Source: Pseudonocardia alaniniphila (GTDB lineage: Bacteria; Actinomycetota; Actinomycetes; Mycobacteriales; Pseudonocardiaceae). From it: 64,000 bases of DNA. This document shows, one piece after another, positions 35,075 to 44,475 of this stretch. Made by a program: the position numbers and the translations under genes. Each line of letters begins with the position of its first letter. Position 1 is the first letter of the stretch. The notes under the pieces were generated by a model. It searched no databases and had not been told where the DNA came from. It saw nothing but the letters and a program-made list of their open reading frames with translations. The stretch is taken from the NCBI RefSeq assembly GCF_022524485.1, contig NZ_JAKXMK010000010.1:62001-126000 (forward strand), given 5' to 3'.

Positions 35075-35181
35075 CCCAGGCGGCGCCTCGCGGCGTTGTC
35101 GTCGGCGCCGATACAACAGCGGTATCGGCGCCTCCTCCGCCTTGCGATCGCCCGGGTGTCCCGCATGGACACTGCGCCTGG
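35075..35181. repeat. Structured dispersed repeat, copy 1
   Basis: A ~107-nt element that recurs in the same orientation at 44476-44589 with about 85-90% identity by eye. It is framed by ccaggcg (35076-35082) and its complement cgcctgg (35175-35181). Inside is a perfect 11-bp stem, ggcgccgatac (35104-35114) with gtatcggcgcc (35122-35132), around the 7-nt loop aacagcg. A second hairpin is gtgtcc (35156-35161), loop cgcat, ggacac (35167-35172). It lies between the AhpD-like gene and the GT4 gene. It encodes no credible protein, although an open frame reads through. Confidence 0.85.
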
Positions 35182-35293
35182 ACACCGGATCCGGGCAAAA
35201 AACCCCGTTTCCGCGACACTCGAACGTCTCCGTGCAGTCTCCGTGCAACCAGCAGGTCATGCGGTGGTGATGCAACCCAGGGACGATGCGCGA

Positions 35294-36400
35294 ATGTCGA
35301 ACCTCGTCGGGAAGCGGGTGGCAATCGTCTCCTACCGCCTCGGGATGGCCGACGGCGTGTCGGTCACGGCGAGCCAGTGGGCTGCGGGTTTCCGGCGTAT
35401 CGGGATGCGGGTGCGGCTGGTCGCCGGGGACGGGTGCCCCGACGTGCTCGTGCCCGGTCTCGCGCTCGACGCCGCGAAACCGCCGTCGCTGCGGTCGCTG
35501 GACCAGGCGTTGCAGGACGCCGACGTGGTCGTGGCCGACAACGTGTGCTCGCTGCCGGTGAACCAGGCCGCGGGCGAGGCGGTGGCCGAGTACCTGCGGG
35601 GCCGCCAGGCGATCCTGCGTCACCACGACCTGCCGTGGGAGCGCGAACGGTTCGCCTCGGTGACGACGTGGCCGCCGGACGACCCGTCGTGGCGTCACGT
35701 CACGGTCAACGACATGGCTCGCCTCTCCCTGGCCGACCGGCGCAGCATCTCGGCCACCACCGTCTACCACGGGTTCGACGAGGTGCCGCGACCCGAGGCG
35801 CGCGATGCCGTGCGGGCCCGGCTCGAGGTCGGTGCCGGCCCGCTGGTGCTGCAGCCGACCCGCGCGATCGCCCGCAAGAACGTCGACGTCGGGCTGGCGC
35901 TCGCCGAGTCGCTGGGTGGCACCTTCTGGCTCACCGGCCCGGCCGAGGACGGGTTCGCGGACGAGCTCGCCCGGCTCTTGCGGAGGGCCCGGATCCCCGT
36001 GCGGCGCGGGCTCCCGCCGGGTGCCGACATGGCGGCGGCCTACGCGGCGTGCGACGCCGTGGTGCTCCCGTCGTCGTGGGAGGGCTTCGGGCTACCGCTG
36101 ATCGAGTCGGCGTTGCACCGAAAGCCGCTCGCGGTGGGCGACTTCCCGGTGGCCGACGAGCTCGCCGCGTTCGGGTTCCGCTGGTTCCGAGCGGCCGACC
36201 CCGAGCCGCTGCGCGCCTGGTTGGCCGACCCCGACCTGTCGCTGCTCGATCACAACGAGGCCGTCGCAAGCAAGCACTTCGGGCTCGACGCGCTCTCCAC
36301 GAGACTCGAGCTGCTGCTGTCCGGTGCGCCCGTGTGCCACCATTCCGACACCGACGAGGATGCCGGAGGGCAAATCGCATGCGACTGCTTGACCGCCTGA
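35294..36400 (+). CDS. Family 4-type glycosyltransferase
   Basis: 368-aa GT-B-fold enzyme. The N-terminal half starts KRVAIVSYRLGMADGVSVTA and the C-terminal half has the nucleotide-sugar site, with PTRAIARKNVDVGLALAESL and DAVVLPSSWEGFGLPLIESA (the E-x7-E motif of GT4 enzymes). It lacks membrane segments. The ATG at 35294 matches the family start; the frame extends back through the repeat element without similarity. The gene overlaps the acyltransferase by 22 nt and heads a three-gene cassette for a glycan or glycolipid. Donor sugar unknown. Confidence 0.82.
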   Translation: MSNLVGKRVAIVSYRLGMADGVSVTASQWAAGFRRIGMRVRLVAGDGCPDVLVPGLALDAAKPPSLRSLDQALQDADVVVADNVCSLPVNQAAGEAVAEYLRGRQAILRHHDLPWERERFASVTTWPPDDPSWRHVTVNDMARLSLADRRSISATTVYHGFDEVPRPEARDAVRARLEVGAGPLVLQPTRAIARKNVDVGLALAESLGGTFWLTGPAEDGFADELARLLRRARIPVRRGLPPGADMAAAYAACDAVVLPSSWEGFGLPLIESALHRKPLAVGDFPVADELAAFGFRWFRAADPEPLRAWLADPDLSLLDHNEAVASKHFGLDALSTRLELLLSGAPVCHHSDTDEDAGGQIACDCLTA

Positions 36401-36876
36401 TCGCCCGCGCCCTGCGCGGTCCGCTGGATGCACTGGTTGCGGAACAGGTGGCCCGACAGGTCCAGGAACTGAAGCTGGACGCCCTGTACTCCTACCGCTG
36501 GCACGGCGACCGCTCGCGGTTGCACATCCCGGACACCGCCGTGGTCAACAACGCGCTGTTCAACATGTCCGGAGGCACGATCACGATCGGCGAGTACGCC
36601 TTCTTCGGCCACGACGTCGCGGTCCTCACCGGCACCCACGACATCGAGCAGTTCGGCCGCGCCAGGCAGTTGGCCTTCCCCAAGTCCGGCCGCGACGTGG
36701 TGATCGGTGAGGGGGTCTGGCTCGCCAGCGACGTCCTCGTGCTCGGCCCGGTCACCATCGGCGAGCACGCCGTCGTTGCCGGCGGGTCGCTGGTGCGTGA
36801 GGACGTCGAGCCCTACACGGTGGTGGCAGGGCGGCCGGCCAAGGTCGTCAAGAAGATCACGCTGCCCACCACATGA
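36379..36876 (+). CDS. Left-handed beta-helix (hexapeptide) acyltransferase
   Basis: 165 aa. After a short helical start come hexapeptide turns (I-x-I-G-E-Y-A, VVIGEGVWLAS, VTIGEHAVVAGGSLV) ending in the classic VVAGRPAKVVKKI. The His of the GTHDIE segment fits the catalytic base of WbbJ/maltose-acetyltransferase-like enzymes. It would O- or N-acetylate a sugar on the product of the upstream glycosyltransferase. The ATG at 36379 has ggaggg 8 nt upstream and overlaps the GT4 gene; the stop overlaps the methyltransferase ATG (ATGA). Confidence 0.88.
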   Translation: MRLLDRLIARALRGPLDALVAEQVARQVQELKLDALYSYRWHGDRSRLHIPDTAVVNNALFNMSGGTITIGEYAFFGHDVAVLTGTHDIEQFGRARQLAFPKSGRDVVIGEGVWLASDVLVLGPVTIGEHAVVAGGSLVREDVEPYTVVAGRPAKVVKKITLPTT

Positions 36877-37379
36877 GGCTGGAGATCGGCGCAGGGGAGA
36901 AGCCGCACCCCGATTACGACCTGCACGTCGACCTGCTCGCGCTCCCGGACATCGAGGTCCGCTGCGCGATCGACCGCCTGCCGTTCGCGTCGGGCTCGCT
37001 CGACGCGCTGCGCGCCAACCACGTGCTCGAGCACCAGAGCTACGAGCTCATCCCCGAGACGCTGCGGGAGTGGGCTCGCATCCTGCGCCCCGGCGCGACG
37101 ATCGACATCGGCGTCCCGGACGCGCGGTTCATCGCCACTCAGTGGGTCGAGGGCGCGATCGACACCGCGGAGGCGAACTACTGGATGCTCGGCGGCCACT
37201 CCGAGCGCGAGGCCCACAAGGGTGTGGACGGACGCGGAGTCCCGCTGTGGATCTGGAACGCCCACCACACCATGTTTGACGCCGATTCGCTGCGCGCGGC
37301 CGTCGCCCCGTTCTTCGTCGTCGAGGAGCTGTTCACGTACGACATCCGCAACCTGCGTCTGTACGCGACCAAGCCCTGA
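36873..37379 (+). CDS. SAM-dependent methyltransferase, predicted SAM-binding short type
   Basis: 168-aa class I methyltransferase-like protein. RLEIGAGEKPHPDYDLHVDL is a variant SAM motif I plus motif II (D-x-H-V-D), DALRANHVLEH is the motif IV region, and EWARILRPGATIDIGVPD is the post-IV strand. Small proteins of this kind accompany glycan clusters (the WbdD/FkbM-neighbour type) and probably methylate a sugar. It is the third gene of the GT4-acyltransferase-methyltransferase cassette with a 4-nt start overlap. Confidence 0.8.
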   Translation: MRLEIGAGEKPHPDYDLHVDLLALPDIEVRCAIDRLPFASGSLDALRANHVLEHQSYELIPETLREWARILRPGATIDIGVPDARFIATQWVEGAIDTAEANYWMLGGHSEREAHKGVDGRGVPLWIWNAHHTMFDADSLRAAVAPFFVVEELFTYDIRNLRLYATKP

Positions 37380-37389
37380 CGGGCACCCA

Positions 37390-37905
37390 CTACGTCGACT
37401 TCGTCGGGTCCGCGCCCTCCTGCTCCGGGGCGCGCTGGGAGACCGCGAGCCAGACTCCACAGAGACCGGAGACGAACAGCAGGCCGGTGACGATGCCCTC
37501 GATCTGCAGCGGCGTGAGCCGGGTGGCGCCCGGCGGGACGAACGCGGCGGCCACCACGAGGGCGTAGAGCAGCGGGTCGACCACCGAGAGCTTCCGGACG
37601 GTGATCCGCCCAGCCGGGCCGCCGCCGTGCTGGAGGTAGCGCACCGACTCGACCAGACCGATCAATCCACCCAGCACGAACGTGATCCGCCAGATCAGCC
37701 CGCCGTCGTTCGCCGATGCCAGCAGCGAGGCGAGGCCCATCACGCCGGGCAGGAAGAACTTCAGGGTCACGTGCAGGGTGGTGGCGTGCCGTTCCGGATC
37801 GGTGCGCCACCCGCCGTGAGCGAACTGCATGACTGCGAACCAGATCGCCAGCAGCGTGAGGCTCATGCTGCTGAGGGTCTGGTAGAACGTGATCGCCGGG
37901 TCCAT
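37390..37905 (-). CDS. Four-helix membrane protein of unknown function
   Basis: 171 aa with helices near 14-29, 46-66, 72-90 and 110-158 (the last two helices). No family recognised. It starts at ATG 37905 with a gaaaggg ribosome site on the minus strand and converges on the methyltransferase, 10 nt apart. It is divergent from the LuxR pseudogene. The long open frame upstream on this strand is an antisense shadow of that gene. Confidence 0.65.
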   Translation of the reverse strand: MDPAITFYQTLSSMSLTLLAIWFAVMQFAHGGWRTDPERHATTLHVTLKFFLPGVMGLASLLASANDGGLIWRITFVLGGLIGLVESVRYLQHGGGPAGRITVRKLSVVDPLLYALVVAAAFVPPGATRLTPLQIEGIVTGLLFVSGLCGVWLAVSQRAPEQEGADPTKST

Positions 37906-38044
37906 GGCAGCCCTTTCGGGAGGGGGCGGCGGGCTCGATGCTGTGTGGCCCAGCAGGGTGAGCGGTATCGGGGAGACCCCGCGACCTCGCGGTATTTGGG
38001 TACCGTCGCCCCACGAGCGGGGGGTTCCTGGCCAGGGGTGACGC

Positions 38045-39620
38045 ATGCCGAGGTCGGAAGGGGAGCTCGCTGGGCGGGCGCTGGAGCTGGCCCGGCTCGA
38101 CCACGCGCGGAGCAGGGCGGCGCGTGGTGGCGTCGTCGTGGAGCTGGTCGGCGAGCCGGGGATCGGCAAGAGCGCCCTGCTCGACGTCCTCACCGAGCGG
38201 GCGCGCGCCGACGGCGGCCTGGTGCTCGTCGGTCGCGGCGCCGAGTGCGAGCAGAAGAGCCCCGTACGTCCCGCTCGCCGAGGCGCTGGGCGCCCACCTG
38301 CCCGCGCCCGGCCTGCCCGCGCTCCCGCGTCCGCATGCGTTCGTCGGGTCGCTGCTGGAGCGGCTCGCCACAGGACGACCCGTGGTGCTCGCGCTCGACG
38401 ACCTCCAGTGGGCGGATCGGGCGTCCGTCGAGTTGCTGGAGCATCTGCTCCGCGCGCCGCCCCGGGCGCCCGTGCTGCTCGTGCTCGCCCGCCGGTTGCT
38501 CCCTCGGCAGGAGCGGCTCGCTGCCGCGCTGGCCGAAGCAGCCGTATCCGGTCTCGTCGAGCGGGTCGAGCTCGGTCCGCTCGACGACCGGGCGGCCGCA
38601 CGGCTCGTCGCCCCGCCGGCCCGGCTGGTGCAGCGGCGTGCCGCGCTGGTGCGCCGATGCGGGGGCAACCCGTTCCACCTGCTCCACATGGCGCGCCACG
38701 GCGGAGGAGTCCCGGGGGCGGTGGTGGACCTGGTAATCGAGGAGATCGAGCAGCTCGGTCGGGAGGCTCGATGCCTGCTGCAGGGCGCGGCGGTCGTGGG
38801 TGACCCGTTCGATCTCGACCTGGCAGCCGTGGCGGCGGGCAGTCCCGTGCGGCCCGCGATCGACGAGCTCGTCGACGCCGGCCTCGTCCGTCCGGCCGAC
38901 TCGATCGACACGTTCCGGTTCCGGCACCCGCTGCTGCTCGGGATCGTCCGCGACCACACCGGACCCGGGTGGAACACCGGCGCGCACGCGAGAGCCGCCG
39001 GTGTGCTCGCACGTTCCGGGGCGCCGCCGGCCGAGCGCGCCCCGCATGCCGCACGGTCGGCCCGGCCGGGTGACCGCACGTCCGCCGGGCTGCTCATCCG
39101 CGCCGCCGACGACGTCGCGGCGCGCGTACCCGGCGATGCCGCGCAGTGGTACGCGGATGCGCTGCGCCTGTTGCCGCACCCCACCCCCACCGAGCGGGTC
39201 GTTCTGCTCACGCGGCGGGCCCTCGCTCTCGAGAACGCCGGCCGGCCGGGCGAAGCCCGGGCCACCTTTCGGGACGTCCTCGACCTGGTGGCTGCAGGCA
39301 GGAACGCTGCCGGAAGCCCTCCGGAGGCCCACCGGGGGACCGCGCCGGGCTGCCGTGGCTGCGCCCGCGCCCCCGAGGGCGCCAGGATCGTCGTGCGTCG
39401 GGTGCTGCGGCCGCAGACACGCCGGCGAGCGCGGGACGAGCTGACCGACCGGGAGCGGGTGGTCGCCGCGCTCGTCTCCGAGGGCCGGACGAACCGGGAG
39501 ATCGGCGCCGCACTGCATCTGGCCGAGAAGACCGTGGAGCGCTACGTCTCCGGGGTGCTCGGGAAGCTCGGTGCCCGCACCCGCGCTGCTGTCGGCGGTC
39601 TCCTCGTCCCGTCGCGGTGA
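38045..39620 (+). pseudogene. ATPase-LuxR regulator, frameshifted and shortened
   Basis: The N-terminus (from ATG 38045) has an AAA-type P-loop GEPGIGKSALLD and runs in frame to about 38260. There a fourth C in the run CCCC (38260-38263) shifts the frame. The rest continues one frame over with PYVPLAEALGAHLP, Walker B VVLALDDLQWAD, a regulator middle region, and a C-terminal LuxR HTH (ELTDRERVVAALVSEGRTNREIG). Corrected length is about 525 aa. That is far below the 770-aa neighbours, because most of the TPR-like region is missing near residue 430. Two independent defects suggest a decaying gene, although the frameshift alone could be a sequencing error. Confidence 0.7.
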
Positions 39621-39767
39621 GGGAGCCGCGCCGTGCCGGAGTCCCAGGGGTACCGCATAGGGGTTATCCCTGATGGTCCCGCGAATGCGGTCGGGGCAGG
39701 CTGCATGTGGCCCGCTCTGAGGGGGTGTGCGGGCCGTTCGGAACCACGACGGGGAGGACCCGCCACG

Positions 39768-42080
39768 ATGGTTGGGCGCGAGGTCGAACAGGCTTTCGCC
39801 GACGTCATCGTGGCTGAGGTCGCCGCAGGCTCGTCGCATGCCCTCGTGGTGTGCGGCGAGCCCGGCATCGGCAAGACCCTGCTGCTGGAGCATCTAGCGG
39901 GGAGCGCCGAGGCTGCGGGTTTCTTCGTCGTGGTCGGCCGGGTCGGCCGGGACGGGCAGGCGCCGCACCTCGCGGCGCTGTCCGCCGGCGGGGCACCGCT
40001 GCTCGTCGTCGTGGACGACGTTCACCGGGCCGACCCGGCCACCGTCGAGCTCGTGGACCGCATGCTGCGCCACCCGCCCTGTCACCGCGTGCTCCTGGGG
40101 ATGGGGCTGCGACCGCAGTACGCCCCGCGCAGGCTGCTGCGGGCACTGCGGGCCGCCGAACGGGCCGGCACGCTGTCGACGGTCGAGCTCGGTCCCCTGT
40201 CCCCCGATCAGGCCGATGCGTTGCTGGATGGCCGCCTCCCCGATCCCGAGCGGGCCCGGATCCGCGAGGAGAGCGGAGGCAACCCATTCTACCTGCGCGA
40301 GCTCGCGCGCTCGGCGGCGGAGCCGTCCGACGGGCCGGACGGCTCCGGGCCGGGAGTGCCGAGCGGCATCGTCGCGTCGCTGCGCGAGGAGTTGGGCACG
40401 CTGCCGGTCTCCGCGGCACGGTTGCTCACCGCGGCCGCCGTCGTCGGGGACCCGTTCGAGATCGGACGGGCCGCGGCTGCCGCCGCACTGCCGGAGGGGG
40501 AGGCCCTCGACCTGCTCGACGAGCTGTGCAGCCGCGACCTGGTGCGGGCGACCGAGGTCCCCCGGTGCTTCACGTTCCGGCGCCCGGTGTTGCGGCGCGC
40601 GGCGTACAGGTCGGCCGTCCCGCGGCGTTGTGCCGACGCACGCGCCCGTATCTCTCCCGCTGAGCCGAACTCCGTGGGTCTCGGCGGGCACACGCGCCAG
40701 GGGCCGCAGGCGGTGCGGCTGCTCACCGCGGCCCTGGACGCCGTTCCCGACGCCGACTCGGCCACCGCCACCCGGCTGCGACTGGCGATCAGTGCGGCTC
40801 ACCTGTGGGCTGCCGATCACGAGCAGGCACGGAGCTGGGCGAGCCGGGCCCGCGGCGCCGCCGGCACGGACCCGGCCCTGCAGGGGGCGGCGGCTGCGCT
40901 GCTGGCCGGCGCGGCCCGTCGGGGCGGCTCCGTTGCCGAGACAGCTGCGGCGGCCGACGAGGCGGCCGCACTTCTCGATCCTCTCCCGGACGACGTCCTC
41001 GCCTCGCACATCGACGCCCTGCTCCTGCTGGGCCGGAGCGAGATCACGATCGAGTGGCCCGACCCCGCATGCCGTCACCTGCGCCGGGCGCTCGCCCTCG
41101 CCGAGCAGACCGGCCAGGTCCACCTGCTTCCCGAGGCGCGCTCCGCCCTCGCCGTCGCGCTGACCTGGACGGGCACGCTGGCCGAGGCCGCGCGCAGCGG
41201 CGACGCGGCCATCGCCGGTTCGCGGTCGATAGGGGCACCCGACAGCCGTCTGCGCGCGCTCTGGAGCCGCTGCGCCACCGCGATCGTCGCCGGGGACCTG
41301 CCTGGGGCGGCGCGGCTGTGCCGGAGGGCGCGCGGGCTGCCCGGGACCACCCCCGAGATCGCTGCCACCACCGCGGAAGTGCGGCTCCTGGCAGGCGACC
41401 AGGACGCGGGGATCGCGGCGTTGCGGGAGGCCGGAGGCGGAACGGAGCTCCCACTGATCCCCCGGAGCCAACGGCCCTACTGGTTCGCGCTGCTGACCGA
41501 CGTCGAGATCCGCTCCGGGCGCCGGGCCGACGCCACGGTCTGGGCCGAGCGGGCCGAGGAGGCGGCGGCCGGTCTCGGTCTCGCGGGCCGCACCGGGTGG
41601 GCGCTGCGAGCGGCAGCGGCCGTCCGCAACGCCCACCGCGAGCACGCGCGGGCGGCCTGCCTGGCGCTGCGCTCCGCCGAGTTGCTCGACGGCGCGGGCA
41701 ACCCTGTCGAGGCGGCCCGCTCCCGCACGCTCGCCGGCATCGCGCTGGGCGCTGCCGGACAGAGGTCCCGTGCGACGGCCGAGCTGGGCGAGGCGGCCGA
41801 TGTGCTGGCCCGATGCGGGGCCGCCGGGCTCGGTGCACAGGCAGCCGCCCTGCTGCGGGGGATCCGCAGCGGTGGAGCCGGACGCACCGCCCGCGACGTG
41901 CTGAGCCCCCGCGAGCACCAGATCGCGCTGATGGTCGCGACCGGCCGCACCAACCGCGAGATCGCCGAGGAGCTGATGTTGTCGGTCAAAACCGTCGAGA
42001 CACATCTCGGGCGGGCTTTCGGCAAACTCGGTGTCCCGACTCGGGCGGCTCTTGCAGCGCAGGTCAGGGCTGGGATCTGA
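39768..42080 (+). CDS. Large ATPase-LuxR transcriptional regulator (LAL type)
   Basis: 770 aa. An N-terminal STAND/AAA ATPase domain has Walker A GEPGIGKTLLLE (30-41) and Walker B LLVVVDDVHRAD. A long alpha-helical TPR-like region follows (ARSWASRARGA, ALAEQTGQVHLLPEARSAL). The C-terminal LuxR HTH at about 705-770 (LSPREHQIALMVATGRTNREI, KTVETHLGRAFGKLGV) binds DNA. LAL proteins sense a ligand through the ATPase/TPR part and activate nearby operons. The ATG at 39768 is backed by ggggagga (39751-39758). It is the intact relative of the frameshifted gene just upstream. Confidence 0.88.
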   Translation: MVGREVEQAFADVIVAEVAAGSSHALVVCGEPGIGKTLLLEHLAGSAEAAGFFVVVGRVGRDGQAPHLAALSAGGAPLLVVVDDVHRADPATVELVDRMLRHPPCHRVLLGMGLRPQYAPRRLLRALRAAERAGTLSTVELGPLSPDQADALLDGRLPDPERARIREESGGNPFYLRELARSAAEPSDGPDGSGPGVPSGIVASLREELGTLPVSAARLLTAAAVVGDPFEIGRAAAAAALPEGEALDLLDELCSRDLVRATEVPRCFTFRRPVLRRAAYRSAVPRRCADARARISPAEPNSVGLGGHTRQGPQAVRLLTAALDAVPDADSATATRLRLAISAAHLWAADHEQARSWASRARGAAGTDPALQGAAAALLAGAARRGGSVAETAAAADEAAALLDPLPDDVLASHIDALLLLGRSEITIEWPDPACRHLRRALALAEQTGQVHLLPEARSALAVALTWTGTLAEAARSGDAAIAGSRSIGAPDSRLRALWSRCATAIVAGDLPGAARLCRRARGLPGTTPEIAATTAEVRLLAGDQDAGIAALREAGGGTELPLIPRSQRPYWFALLTDVEIRSGRRADATVWAERAEEAAAGLGLAGRTGWALRAAAAVRNAHREHARAACLALRSAELLDGAGNPVEAARSRTLAGIALGAAGQRSRATAELGEAADVLARCGAAGLGAQAAALLRGIRSGGAGRTARDVLSPREHQIALMVATGRTNREIAEELMLSVKTVETHLGRAFGKLGVPTRAALAAQVRAGI

Positions 42081-42123
42081 GCGATCGGGGATTCCGCCGA
42101 GCGGGTCACGGGGCCCGTGTCAC

Positions 42124-44439
42124 ATGGTCCGGGCCGCGCCGCTGTGGAAGCATCCGGCCGTGGCCAGGACGACCGGCGCCGCCTCCGCGTGGCAGGTCGT
42201 GCCCGAGGACAGTGTCCACAACCTGCCCTTTGACCTCACACGCTTCGTCGGGCGTGGCGCGGAGGTTGCCGCCGTCACGGCTGCGCTCGCCGAGCAGCGG
42301 TTGATCACGCTGACCGGCCCCGGCGGCTGCGGCAAGACGCGGCTCGCCACCCGTATCGCCGCGGAGGCGCTCGGCCGGTTCCCGGAGGGCTGCTGGTTCG
42401 TCGATCTGGCCGCCACAGGCGACGCCGACCTCGTCCCGCAGCTCGTCGCGCAGGCCCTCGGTGTGCGTGAGCAGCCCGGCGTCCCATCGCCGGACGTGCT
42501 CACCCGTGCCCTGCGTGAGCGCACTCTGCTCGTCCTGCTCGACAACTGTGAGCACGTCGTCGAGGCCGCGGCGGCGCTGGTCCACGCGCTGCTGGCCGGG
42601 TGCCCGCGCGTGCGTGTGCTCGCGACCAGCAGGCGGTCGCTCGGCCTGCCGGGTGAGATCGTATGGCGGGTGCCGCCGTTGCTGCACGGCGATGCGGTGC
42701 GGCTGTTCGTCGAGCGTGCCCGCAACCGGTTGCCCGCCTTCTCGCTGACGCCCGCCACGTCGCAGGCGATCGGCGAGATCTGCCGGGGACTCGACGGTCT
42801 CCCGCTGGCCATCGAGCTCGCCACCGCAAGGATCACCGTGCTCGCTGCTCCGGAGATCGCCGCGATGCTGTCCGACCAGCTCGAGCTCCTCGCGGGCGGC
42901 GATCGCGGCGTCGAGCCCCGTCACCGCAGCCTGGAGGCGGCGCTGCGCTGGAGCTACGACCTGCTCGACGATCCGCAGCGGCTGTTCTTCGCAGGGCTGT
43001 CGGTGTTCTCGGGCTGGTGGGGGTTGGACGCCGCCGCGGCCGCCGCCCCGGCCGACCAGCGTCCGCTCGACCTGCTGACCGTGCTGGTGGACCAGTCACT
43101 GGTGGTGGCGGAGGCCGGCGCCGGCGCAGGTGGGACCACCCGGTACCGGATGCTCGAACCGGTCCGCCAGTTCGGGCTCGCGCTCCTGGACGAGCAGGAC
43201 GCGATGGCCGATGCGCTGGCCACGCACGCCGCGTGCGTCCTCGCCCTCACCGGGCAGGCGGCCACGGGCCTCCAGGGCCCCGAGCAGCTGGACTGGCTGC
43301 ACCGCCTCGACGACGCCGAGCCGGACCTGCGCGGAGCGGTCGCGACGCTGGCGCGGACCGGCGACGGGGAGCGCCTCGCGCGGCTCGGCTGGAACGTGTG
43401 GCTGTTCTGGTGGTTGCGCGGCCGGTTCAGCGAGGGCCGTCAGGCGATGGAGCAGGCTCTCGCCGGCCCGCTGTCGCCGCAGGCACGGGCGCGGGCGATG
43501 TACGTGGCCGGCACGATGGCCTGCGGGCAGGCCGACTACCGGACGGCCGCCGACCTGCTCGGCTCCAGCATCCGGTTCGCGAACGGTGCGGGCGACACCG
43601 CTGTCGAGACCTACGCGTTGAGCAGCGCCGGGTTCGCCGCGATCGGCCTCGACGAGCAGGAGCGGGGCGTCGAGCTGCTCGAGCGGGGTGTCGGGCTGGC
43701 GCTGTCCTGCGGGCAGCCATGGGCGGCGTCGTTCATGTCGTGCTTCCTCGGCACGGTCGCCCGGCGCGAGGGCAGGCTCGACCGGGCGGAGGCGCAGGGA
43801 CGCAGGGCGCTCGACCTGGCCGAGTCGGTGGGTGACCGGGAGGGTGCGGCGATGGCGTCGCACCTGCTGGCCGGCGTGGCCATGGACACCGGGCGCGATG
43901 CCGACGCCGCCGCCCACTTCCGGGATGGGCTGCGACTGGCCGCCGAGGTGGGTGACGCGCCGAACGTGGCCTTCTGCCTGCAGGGGCTCGCCACGGTGGA
44001 CGCCGACGTACCGCGTGCGGTCCGGCTCTTCTCGGCCGCGGAGGCGCTGCTGTCGCGCGTCGACGCGGGCGGTTACGTCTCCGCACCCGACCAGGAGGGG
44101 ATGCGCCAAGCGGTCGCCTCGGCGCGGGCCGGACTCGGCGAGGCGGCGTTCTCCTCGGCCTGGGCGAGCGGCCAGGACCTGTCCCCCGGTGAGGTGCTGG
44201 CGCTGGCGCTCGACCGCGGCCCTGCGCGGGAAGGCACGGATCCCGACGGGCTCACCGCCCGCGAGGCCGAGGTGCTCGACCTCATCGCCGGCGGCCGGGC
44301 GAACAAGCAGATCGCGTCCGAGCTGTCGATCAGCGTGTCCACGGTGGAGCAGCACGTCACGCGGATCTACTCGAAGATCGGCGCCAGGGGCCGGGCCGAC
44401 GCCACCGTGCACGCGCTGCGCCGCGGCGCCCGCCGCTGA
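42124..44439 (+). CDS. Predicted ATPase-LuxR regulator (NB-ARC-like)
   Basis: 771 aa. It has Walker A GPGGCGKT (65-72), Walker B LLVLLDNCEHV, sensor RVLATSRRSLGLPGE and the GLPLAIELA helix of STAND NTPases. A TPR-rich middle and a C-terminal LuxR HTH (LTAREAEVLDLIAGGRANKQIA, STVEQHVTRIYSKIGARG) follow. It differs from the preceding LAL gene in ATPase subtype (AfsR/SARP-like). ATG 42124 is used; GTG 42160 is a possible alternative. It follows the previous regulator by 43 nt. Target genes unknown. Confidence 0.87.
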   Translation: MVRAAPLWKHPAVARTTGAASAWQVVPEDSVHNLPFDLTRFVGRGAEVAAVTAALAEQRLITLTGPGGCGKTRLATRIAAEALGRFPEGCWFVDLAATGDADLVPQLVAQALGVREQPGVPSPDVLTRALRERTLLVLLDNCEHVVEAAAALVHALLAGCPRVRVLATSRRSLGLPGEIVWRVPPLLHGDAVRLFVERARNRLPAFSLTPATSQAIGEICRGLDGLPLAIELATARITVLAAPEIAAMLSDQLELLAGGDRGVEPRHRSLEAALRWSYDLLDDPQRLFFAGLSVFSGWWGLDAAAAAAPADQRPLDLLTVLVDQSLVVAEAGAGAGGTTRYRMLEPVRQFGLALLDEQDAMADALATHAACVLALTGQAATGLQGPEQLDWLHRLDDAEPDLRGAVATLARTGDGERLARLGWNVWLFWWLRGRFSEGRQAMEQALAGPLSPQARARAMYVAGTMACGQADYRTAADLLGSSIRFANGAGDTAVETYALSSAGFAAIGLDEQERGVELLERGVGLALSCGQPWAASFMSCFLGTVARREGRLDRAEAQGRRALDLAESVGDREGAAMASHLLAGVAMDTGRDADAAAHFRDGLRLAAEVGDAPNVAFCLQGLATVDADVPRAVRLFSAAEALLSRVDAGGYVSAPDQEGMRQAVASARAGLGEAAFSSAWASGQDLSPGEVLALALDRGPAREGTDPDGLTAREAEVLDLIAGGRANKQIASELSISVSTVEQHVTRIYSKIGARGRADATVHALRRGARR

Positions 44440-44475
44440 TCAGGAGCGCGCTGAACAACCCGGCCCTACTGCGCG

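Noticed and set aside
35096..35293. N-terminal extension of the GT4 gene through the repeat element
   Set aside because: The extension translates the dispersed repeat, which in copy 2 opens an unrelated frame; the GT4 domain begins at the ATG at 35294.
39894..42005. 703-aa minus-strand frame opposite the LAL regulator
   Set aside because: Same reason: low-complexity antisense reading of an intact ATPase-LuxR gene.
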